Below, piece by piece: positions 1-5,167 of a DNA stretch of 6,282 nt. The stretch covers positions 1 to 6,282 of the forward strand of contig CALGFI010000176.1 in the NCBI GenBank assembly GCA_937881155.1, given 5' to 3'. Positions within the stretch are counted from its first letter, which is position 1. Every line of letters starts with the position of its first letter. This stretch comes from an uncultured bacterium (lineage in GTDB: Bacteria; Actinomycetota; UBA4738; HRBIN12). A program made the translations under genes and the position numbers. The notes below the pieces were generated by a model. The model saw nothing but the letters and a program-made list of their open reading frames with translations. It did no database searches and had not been told where the DNA came from.

Positions 1-4
1 CCGC

Positions 5-502
5 ATGGCGAAGACGGACTTCTCGTTCGACATCGTGTCGCAGGTCTCGATGCCCGAGGTCACGAACGCGGTCGACCAGGCCCGCCGGGAGCTCGCGCAG
101 CGGTTCGACTTCAAGGACACCGGCACGGCGATCTCCCAGGACGAGAAGATCATCGAGGTGCGCTCGTCCACCGAGGACCGGCTGAAGGCGGCGGTCGAGG
201 TCCTGAAGGAGAAGGCCGTGCGACGCGAGATCAGCCTGAAGGCGCTCCACTTCGGCCCGGTACAACCGGCGGCGAAGGGCACTCAGAAGCAGTCGATCGA
301 CGTGAACGTGGGGATCTCCGACGACAAGGCGCGCGAACTGGTGAAGTTCGTGAAGGGCCTCAAGGTCAAGGTCCAGGCGCAGGTCCAGGGGGACCAGGTC
401 CGCATCACCGGGAAGGCCAAGGACGACCTGCAGGCGGTGATCCGGGCCATCAAGGAGAAGGACTTCGGCCTCGCGCTCCAGTTCGTCAACTTCCGCCCGT
501 AG
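5..502 (+). CDS. yajQ: YajQ-family (DUF520) nucleotide / cyclic-di-GMP-binding protein
   Basis: A complete 165-residue protein, the usual length for the YajQ family. Seen in the sequence: the N-terminal FDIVS segment (residues 8-12), the RFDFK block (33-37) followed by a TGTAIS stretch, the central QSIDVNVGIS segment (96-105) and the C-terminal hallmarks VQAQVQGDQVRITGKAKDDLQ (123-143 region) and LQFVNFR (158-164). Known of the family: small cytoplasmic proteins with two ferredoxin-like domains; members have been reported to bind cyclic di-GMP and act with a transcription factor (Xanthomonas), and others to bind nucleotides or RNA. The role here is therefore probably regulatory or nucleotide-binding, but the ligand is not certain. 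No signal peptide or membrane segment is visible. Only four bases lie before the ATG, so its ribosome binding site is outside the window; the start is supported by the family N-terminus. The next gene starts 71 nt later and probably has its own promoter. Confidence 0.95.
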   Translation: MAKTDFSFDIVSQVSMPEVTNAVDQARRELAQRFDFKDTGTAISQDEKIIEVRSSTEDRLKAAVEVLKEKAVRREISLKALHFGPVQPAAKGTQKQSIDVNVGISDDKARELVKFVKGLKVKVQAQVQGDQVRITGKAKDDLQAVIRAIKEKDFGLALQFVNFRP

Positions 503-522
503 CCGCCTCCCGACGTGCCGCT

Positions 523-552
523 TTGTCTCGCCGTTCAAACGACGAGTACAGT
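523..552 (+). promoter_or_regulatory. Candidate sigma-70-type promoter for the aminotransferase-HAD unit
   Basis: TTGTCT at 523-528 and TACAGT at 547-552 are separated by 18 nt. Each hexamer matches four of six positions of the TTGACA/TATAAT consensus, and the second fits the TANNNT form common in high-GC bacteria. A transcript starting near 558-560 would have a very short leader just ahead of the Shine-Dalgarno at 562-567. The site lies after yajQ and before the GTG start at 574, where a promoter would be expected. Matches of this quality also occur by chance, so this is a candidate only. Confidence 0.38.
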
Positions 553-561
553 GCGCCGATC

Positions 562-567
562 GGAGGT
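562..567 (+). promoter_or_regulatory. Strong Shine-Dalgarno that sets the aminotransferase start
   Basis: GGAGGT at 562-567 lies 6 nt before the GTG at 574-576, which is ideal spacing. No comparable site precedes the in-frame TTG at 523. This site decides for the GTG start and against the 17-residue longer version of the protein. Confidence 0.8.
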
Positions 568-573
568 GGTCGA

Positions 574-1956
574 GTGGACGTCGAACGACTGAAGGCCCGG
601 GCGGACGAGATCGCCGAACGAGAGAGCGCCCGACTGCTCGAACGGACGGCGGCGTCGAAGAGCCTGTTCGAACGCGCCATGCGGAGCATGCCGAACGGCG
701 TGGCCTCCAACTTCCAGGCCGGCCACCCCTATCCCGTCTACCTGAGCAAGGGGCAGGGGTCGAAGATGTGGGACGTCGACGGGACCGAGTACATCGACTT
801 CCACGGCGGCTTCGGCGTGAACGTCGTCGGGCACGCGCACCCGAAGATCGTCGAGGCGATCCGCAAGGTCGCCGACCAGGGCATCCACTTCGCCGTCACC
901 ACGGAGACCACCGTCGCGCTCGCCGAGGCGATCTGCGAGCGGTTCCAGCTCGAGCAGATGCGCTTCGTGAACTCGGGCACCGAGGCCACGATGGACGCGA
1001 TCCGCGTAGCCCGCGCCGCGACCGGCCGCGACCTCCTCGTGAAGATGGAGGGCTCGTATCACGGGCACCACGACTCGGTCCTGTTCTCGGTCGTGCCGGA
1101 GGCCGACGTGCTCGGGCTTCGCCACAACGTCGACCAGCAGGGCCGCACGTGGTACACGACCGAGCCGACCTCGAAGGGCGTGCCCCGCGCGCTGTGGGAC
1201 ACCGTGATCGTCGTCCCGTTCAACGACGCCAACGCGGTCGAGCAGGCGTTCGCCGACAACCCGGACCGGATCGCGGGGGTGATCCTCGAGCCGGTGATGA
1301 TGAACATCGGTCTCGTCCCGCCGAAGCCCGGCTACCTCCAAGCGCTCCGCGACGCGTGCGAGCGGAACGGCGCCGCGTTGATCTACGACGAGGTGAAGTG
1401 CGGTGGGACGATCGCCTACGGCGGAACGACCGAGCGTTTCGGCGTGCGGCCTCATCTCGCCGCGTACGCCAAGGCCGTGGGCGGCGGCGCGACGATCGGC
1501 GCGTTCGGCGGCGAAGCTCGGTTCATGGACCTCGTCACGCGCGGCGCAGCGCAGCAGGGAACGTTCAACGGGAACCCGCTGTCGGCCGCCGCAGGTCTGG
1601 CCGCGCTCACCGAGGTGCTGACCAAGGACGCCTACGACCACCTCGGGAAGCTCGGCACGATGTTGGCCGAGGGTTGCGAACGGGCCATCGGGGAGAGCGA
1701 CCTCCCGGCTCACGCCGTCGACCTCGGAGCGAAGGGCTGCGTCTCGTACCGGAAGGAACCGCTCGAGAACTACCGCGACTTCCTGGAGACGATCCCGGAG
1801 CTCTTCTACGCCTCGTTCTCGTGGATGATCAACCGCGGAATCTTCATGACCCCGGGCGACGAGGAGCAATGGACGATCTCGGTGCAACACACCGAGGAGG
1901 ATGTCCAGCGGTACGTCGACGCGTTCTCGGAGTTCTGCGCCGAGCTCGCGTCCTGA
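574..1956 (+). CDS. PLP-dependent class III aminotransferase, glutamate-1-semialdehyde aminomutase-like
   Basis: A 460-residue protein from the GTG start, chosen because GGAGGT sits 6 nt upstream. It is a fold-type I, class III PLP enzyme, probably cytosolic. Visible landmarks: NSGTEA (133-138), which contacts the cofactor phosphate; SYHGHHD (161-167), with the aromatic residue that stacks on the PLP ring; the D272 of YDEVKCG, which pairs with the pyridine nitrogen; K300 of AYAKAVGGG, the Schiff-base lysine; and GTFNGNP (329-335), the phosphate contact from the partner subunit. The order and spacing resemble GSA 2,1-aminomutase (HemL). It departs from classical HemL at two places: the loop after SYHGHHD lacks the AGSG-type gating motif and is about 15 residues longer, and DEVKCG replaces the usual DEVMTGFR. 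No heme gene is nearby. The safest call is therefore a GSAM-like aminotransferase of unknown substrate, with true HemL as the less likely alternative. The HAD gene follows after 7 nt, which suggests co-transcription. Confidence 0.92.
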   Translation: MDVERLKARADEIAERESARLLERTAASKSLFERAMRSMPNGVASNFQAGHPYPVYLSKGQGSKMWDVDGTEYIDFHGGFGVNVVGHAHPKIVEAIRKVADQGIHFAVTTETTVALAEAICERFQLEQMRFVNSGTEATMDAIRVARAATGRDLLVKMEGSYHGHHDSVLFSVVPEADVLGLRHNVDQQGRTWYTTEPTSKGVPRALWDTVIVVPFNDANAVEQAFADNPDRIAGVILEPVMMNIGLVPPKPGYLQALRDACERNGAALIYDEVKCGGTIAYGGTTERFGVRPHLAAYAKAVGGGATIGAFGGEARFMDLVTRGAAQQGTFNGNPLSAAAGLAALTEVLTKDAYDHLGKLGTMLAEGCERAIGESDLPAHAVDLGAKGCVSYRKEPLENYRDFLETIPELFYASFSWMINRGIFMTPGDEEQWTISVQHTEEDVQRYVDAFSEFCAELAS

Positions 1957-1963
1957 CGAGACC

Positions 1964-2632
1964 GTGACGGCCGTCCGGGCCGTCCTGCTCGACCTCTACG
2001 ACACGCTCGCGTGGACCGAGTGGCCCAGGCTCCGCGCGCTGTTCTCGGAACGAACCGGCGTCGAGCCGCGAAGGTTGATGAACGCGTTCGCGACCACCCG
2101 CCGCCGCCGGGCGCTGGGTGAGTTCGAGAGCGTGGAGGGCGACCTTCGAGCGGTCCTCGAGGCGGCAGACGTCGAGGCATCCGAGGCTCTGGTAAGCGAA
2201 CTCGCACTGCTGGAGGGCGAGGTGCTCGAGCGGGGCGTCCATCTCTGGGACGACGCGCTGCCGGTGATCGCCGAGCTTCGGGCGCTCGACGTACCGGTGG
2301 GCGTGGTCAGCAACTGCGATCACTCGACTCGGCCGATCGTCGACCGCCTCGGCATCGCCGGGGCGGTCGACGCCATCCTCCTCTCCTTCGAGGTCGGCGC
2401 GGCGAAACCCGACTCCGAGATCTACCTCGCCGCGCTCGATGCGATCGGAAACCCGGAACCCTCGGCCACCGTGTTCGTCGACGACCAGGCGGGATACTGC
2501 GACGCAGCGGCGGCCCTCGGCATGCGAACGCTGCTCATGCAGCGCGATGAGGCGTCTCCCGTTGAGGGAGTGAGCGAGCCCGGAGATCACCGGGTGATCC
2601 GGGACCTCCGGGCCGTTGTCGATCTTCTCTGA
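1964..2632 (+). CDS. HAD-superfamily hydrolase, subfamily I
   Basis: A 222-residue soluble protein from GTG 1964. All four HAD motifs are visible: motif I DLYDTL (10-15) with nucleophile D10, motif II SN (S116, N117), motif III lysine K148 in AAKPDSEIY, and motif IV VFVDD (170-174) with D173 and D174 for Mg2+ binding. Residues of about 16-95 form an alpha-helical C1 cap. The position two after the nucleophile, usually the Asp general acid of phosphatases, is Tyr (Y12). This occurs in 2-haloacid dehalogenases and in many uncharacterised HAD proteins, so phosphatase activity should not be assumed. Start choice: GTG 1964 lies 7 nt after the previous stop and puts the first beta-strand at residues 4-9, as is normal. 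An in-frame ATG at 1901 would overlap the aminotransferase by 56 nt, add a Ser/Thr/Arg-rich tail, and has GGAGG directly abutting it with no spacing. The ribosome site of GTG 1964 is weak, so translational coupling is likely. Substrate unknown. Confidence 0.92.
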   Translation: MTAVRAVLLDLYDTLAWTEWPRLRALFSERTGVEPRRLMNAFATTRRRRALGEFESVEGDLRAVLEAADVEASEALVSELALLEGEVLERGVHLWDDALPVIAELRALDVPVGVVSNCDHSTRPIVDRLGIAGAVDAILLSFEVGAAKPDSEIYLAALDAIGNPEPSATVFVDDQAGYCDAAAALGMRTLLMQRDEASPVEGVSEPGDHRVIRDLRAVVDLL

Positions 2633-2640
2633 ACGAACGG

Positions 2641-2653
2641 GCCGTCAGACGGC
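2641..2653. repeat. 13-bp perfect palindrome at the convergent gene junction
   Basis: GCCGTC, a single A, then GACGGC form a perfect inverted repeat across the htpX stop codon (2645-2647 on the + strand). It lies 8 nt past the HAD stop. The two genes converge here with only 12 nt between stops, so any transcription end signal must overlap coding sequence. The arm is short and no T-tract follows on either strand, so it is not a canonical intrinsic terminator. Confidence 0.3.
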
Positions 2654-3511
2654 GAGCTCGCGCTTGATCTCCTCGAGACGTGCGACGCGCGCTTCCGTCG
2701 GCGGGTGCGTCGAGAACAGGTTCGCCAGGCTCCTCGCGGCCTGACGCCCGCGGAACGGGTTCACGATGAACAGGTGCGCCTCCGCTGGGCTCACCGTTGC
2801 CGGGACCGGCACCTGCTTCGCCGACGCCTCGAGCTTCCGCAGAGCGCTCGCCAGCGCGTCGGGGTCGCGCGACAGGATCGCTCCGGACTCATCGGCCTGG
2901 TACTCGCGCGAACGGCTCACGGCCATCTGGATGATCGCTGCGGCGATCGGCGCCAGGATCCAGGCGAGCAACAGCCCGAACACGCCGAGCGGGTTCTCGT
3001 CGTCACCGCCGCCGAACCACAGCGCGAATCGCGCGAGGAACGTGATGCTCAGGCCGATGGCCGCGGCGATGCTGGAGATCAGGATGTCGCGGTTGGCGAC
3101 GTGCGAGAGCTCGTGGGCCAGGACGCCGCGGAGCTCACGTTCGTCGAGGATCTGCAGGATGCCCTGTGTCACCGAGACGGCGGCGTGCTCGGGGTTCCGC
3201 CCCGTGGCGAACGCGTTCGGCTGCATGATCTCCGAGACGTAGACACGGGGCATCGGCATCCGATTCGTCTCCGTGAGCTCTCGCACGATCCGGTAGAGCT
3301 CGGGCGCCTCCTGCTCCGTGACGGGCTTGGACCGCGTCGTGGCGATGGCGATCTTGTCGCTGAACCAGTACATCGAGAAGTTGAAGACAAGCGCGATCGC
3401 GAGCGCGATGATGGCTCCCTGCGACCCGCCGATCACGCTCCCAATGACGATGAACAAGCCACCCAGGGCCGCGATCAGGATCCACGTCTTGACTCTGTTC
3501 AGGCCGATCAA
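2645..3511 (-). CDS. htpX: HtpX-type M48 membrane zinc metalloprotease
   Basis: A 288-residue protein, close to the family's usual 285-295. HtpX is an integral inner-membrane zinc endopeptidase that cleaves misfolded membrane proteins. Visible features: hydrophobic segments at about 8-28, 32-50, 143-165 and 175-197; the zinc motif HELSH (H133, E134, H137); the SREYQADE block with the likely third zinc ligand E203; the substrate-groove segment PNAFATGRNP (98-107); and the conserved C-terminal FSTHPPTEARVARLE (266-280). All catalytic residues are present. Start: TTG at 3511-3509 gives MIGLNRVKTW, a normal HtpX N-terminus. AAGGAGG (3529-3523) lies 11 nt upstream and GAGGT (3520-3516) 4 nt upstream. 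The frame stays open to a GTG at 3622, but that adds 37 charged residues of non-family character. It follows nuoN on the same strand after 148 nt, and its 3' end converges with the HAD gene. The spacing suggests it may have its own promoter, but I see no persuasive one. Confidence 0.95.
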   Translation of the reverse strand: MIGLNRVKTWILIAALGGLFIVIGSVIGGSQGAIIALAIALVFNFSMYWFSDKIAIATTRSKPVTEQEAPELYRIVRELTETNRMPMPRVYVSEIMQPNAFATGRNPEHAAVSVTQGILQILDERELRGVLAHELSHVANRDILISSIAAAIGLSITFLARFALWFGGGDDENPLGVFGLLLAWILAPIAAAIIQMAVSRSREYQADESGAILSRDPDALASALRKLEASAKQVPVPATVSPAEAHLFIVNPFRGRQAARSLANLFSTHPPTEARVARLEEIKRELAV

Positions 3512-3659
3512 CTCGACCTCACCCTCCTTCGAACGTTGCCGATATACGCGACGACCTCCGCCCGGCGGCGAAGGTCGGTCGTACCTGCATGTTCTCACAG
3601 GTCGTTCGTCACACCGCCCCACCGGGTCCGTCGCCGGAGGGGGCGGCAGAACGCGTGCG
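3512..3659 (-). promoter_or_regulatory. nuoN-htpX spacer with repeated motifs, candidate htpX control region
   Basis: This 148-nt spacer has no credible gene. On the + strand AGGTCGGTCGT (3572-3582) and AGGTCGTTCGT (3599-3609) match at 10 of 11 positions and start 27 bp apart. A related inverted half-site, ACGACCT, lies at 3551-3557. ACCTG (3583-3587) and CAGGT (3598-3602) also form a short inverted pair. Such repeats can be regulator binding sites, but GGTCG-like words are common in GC-rich DNA. The best -10-like word in the htpX direction is TATATC (3546-3541), with no convincing -35 partner. The region ends in the htpX ribosome binding site. Confidence 0.3.
3614..3646 (-). terminator. Hairpin just after nuoN, possible terminator or attenuator
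   Basis: CCGCCCC (3614-3620 on +) and GGGGCGG (3640-3646) form a perfect 7-bp GC stem with a 19-nt loop; the loop also contains two CCGG words that could pair. It starts 13 nt beyond the nuoN stop codon. No run of T follows in the nuoN direction, so it is not a standard intrinsic terminator. It could slow polymerase, protect the nuo mRNA 3' end, or be chance pairing in GC-rich DNA. Confidence 0.35.
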
Positions 3660-5126
3660 TCAGCGTTCGACGAGCGTCGAGAGCGGCGGGAACCTCGCGA
3701 TGAGCTCCGGCCAGACGCCGATCGCGACCACCGCCACCGTCGTGATGACGGTCACTGCGGTTACGAGCGCCGGCGACATCAGCGGGCGGTCCTGCTCGGG
3801 CTCGACGAACAGCATCTGCCGAGGCACCGCCAGGTAGTAGTACAGGCTGATCACGGAGTTCACGATCATGATCACGGCGAGGACGGTTCCGATGCCGCCG
3901 CGCTCGATCGCCGCCCCGAACACGACGAACTTCGCCCAGAATCCGGCCGTGGGCGGGATCCCGGCAAGCGAGACCATGAACACGGTCATGGCGAACGCGA
4001 GCAGGCCCGCGCGGCGGCCGAGGCCCGCGAAGTCCGAGATCAGCAGCCCACGCGACTCGCGCGACATGGCGATCACGACTGCGAACGCGCCCAGCGTCAT
4101 GATCGCGTAGATCAGGATGTAGGTCACGGCCGCGGCGAACGCGTCCTGGTTCACGCCCGCGTCGGACGAGACCAGCGCGAACGGCAGCAACATGTAGCCG
4201 GCCTGGGCGATGCTCGAGTACGCGAGCAGGCGAACCACCTGCTGTTGCTGGAGCGCAACGAGGTTCCCGATCGTCATAGTGGCGATCGACAGCGCGGCGA
4301 AGATCGGGGTCCAGAACTCGTGCTGGTTCACGAACGCGACGAACATCAGCTGCAGCAGCCCGGCGAAGCCAGCCGCTTTGGACGCGGTCGCCAGGAAGGC
4401 GGCGACGGGAACGGGAGCTCCCTCGTACGTGTCCGGCGCCCAGAACTGGAACGGCACCGCGCTCACCTTGAACGCGAACCCGGCGACGACGAACAGGATC
4501 GCCGCGAGCACCAACGTCTCCTGTCCTCTCGAAAGCGGTTCGGACAGCGCCGCCGCGATCTCTCCCAGGTTCAACGAGCCCGCAACGCCGTAGATCAGGC
4601 TCATCCCATAGAGCATCACGGCGGTCGAGAGCACGCCGATCAGGAAGAACTTCAGCCCCGCCTCGTTCGAACGCGGATCGGACTTTCGGAACGCCGCGAT
4701 GAGGAACCCCGGCGCGCTGACGAGCTCGAGCGAGATGAACAGCATCAGCAGGTCCCGCGAGGACGGCATCAGCAGGCAGCCGAGGAACGACGTGAGCAGC
4801 AGGAAGTAGTACTCCCCCTGGTAGAAGCGCCCGTCGCGGAAGTACCGGAGCGAGATGAGCAAGACGAGCAGCGCAACCGCGAGGAAGAACGTCTTGAACA
4901 GCACGGCGAAGCCGTCGACGACGAACATGCCATCGAACGTCGTCCGGTCCTCGCCGATCAGCGTCAGCGTCGCGACGAGGGCGGCGACGGTGCCGACGAA
5001 ACCGATCGGCATCGTGAACCACTTTCGCCGCGCCGAGAGGAACGCATCGGCGATCAGCACGAGCAGGATGGTCCCCGACAGGATCGTCTCGGGCAGGATG
5101 GCGTGGTAGTCGATCGACTGGTTCAT
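3660..5126 (-). CDS. nuoN: NADH-quinone oxidoreductase subunit N (complex I)
   Basis: A complete 488-residue polytopic membrane protein; E. coli NuoN is 485. It is one of the three antiporter-like subunits that carry protons in the membrane arm of respiratory complex I. The charged residues needed for proton transfer are all present: E134 in the fifth helix (LISLELVSAPGF), K220 in the seventh (FAFKVSAVPFQFWAPD), K250 in the broken eighth (LATASKAAGF) and K399 in the twelfth (GFWAKFVVF). The family segments APDTYEGAP (230-238) and AYSSIAQAGYM (302-312) are also clear. The protein is hydrophobic along its length and fits 14 helices; no frameshift is seen. The ATG at 5126 is 41 nt after the nuoM stop and has only a weak ribosome site, which fits translation from a long polycistronic nuo message. 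NuoN is normally the last gene of the nuo operon, and here the next gene is htpX. Confidence 0.97.
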   Translation of the reverse strand: MNQSIDYHAILPETILSGTILLVLIADAFLSARRKWFTMPIGFVGTVAALVATLTLIGEDRTTFDGMFVVDGFAVLFKTFFLAVALLVLLISLRYFRDGRFYQGEYYFLLLTSFLGCLLMPSSRDLLMLFISLELVSAPGFLIAAFRKSDPRSNEAGLKFFLIGVLSTAVMLYGMSLIYGVAGSLNLGEIAAALSEPLSRGQETLVLAAILFVVAGFAFKVSAVPFQFWAPDTYEGAPVPVAAFLATASKAAGFAGLLQLMFVAFVNQHEFWTPIFAALSIATMTIGNLVALQQQQVVRLLAYSSIAQAGYMLLPFALVSSDAGVNQDAFAAAVTYILIYAIMTLGAFAVVIAMSRESRGLLISDFAGLGRRAGLLAFAMTVFMVSLAGIPPTAGFWAKFVVFGAAIERGGIGTVLAVIMIVNSVISLYYYLAVPRQMLFVEPEQDRPLMSPALVTAVTVITTVAVVAIGVWPELIARFPPLSTLVER

Positions 5127-5167
5127 CGCTCGCTACGACCCATCCGAGGGGTGCACGATCTGATCTC

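Noticed and set aside
535..1890. A 451-codon open frame on the - strand, opposite the aminotransferase
   Set aside because: Charged, low-complexity Arg/Val/Asp-rich translation without recognisable motifs; the + strand encodes an intact PLP enzyme.
1901..1963. Upstream ATG start for the HAD gene inside the aminotransferase
   Set aside because: GGAGG abuts the ATG with no spacing, the extra 21 residues are Ser/Thr/Arg-rich with no HAD character, and GTG 1964 gives a standard HAD N-terminus 7 nt after the previous stop.
768..1967. A 399-codon + strand frame inside the aminotransferase gene
   Set aside because: Extremely Arg-rich out-of-frame reading of GC-rich codons; no domain and no plausible start signal.
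3512..3622. A 37-residue N-terminal extension of HtpX starting at GTG 3622
   Set aside because: The extension is charged and unlike HtpX N-termini, and the AAGGAGG and GAGGT ribosome-site sequences fall inside it just ahead of TTG 3511.
3595..5022. A second long - strand frame overlapping nuoN
   Set aside because: Arg/Asp/Ala-rich shift of the nuoN reading; nuoN itself gives a full hydrophobic, motif-bearing protein.
5123..5143. A six-codon open frame (MGRSER) on the - strand whose TGA overlaps the nuoN ATG, suggesting coupling
   Set aside because: No Shine-Dalgarno before its ATG, and such tiny frames arise easily by chance. The weak nuoN ribosome site is explained well enough by its place in a long operon.
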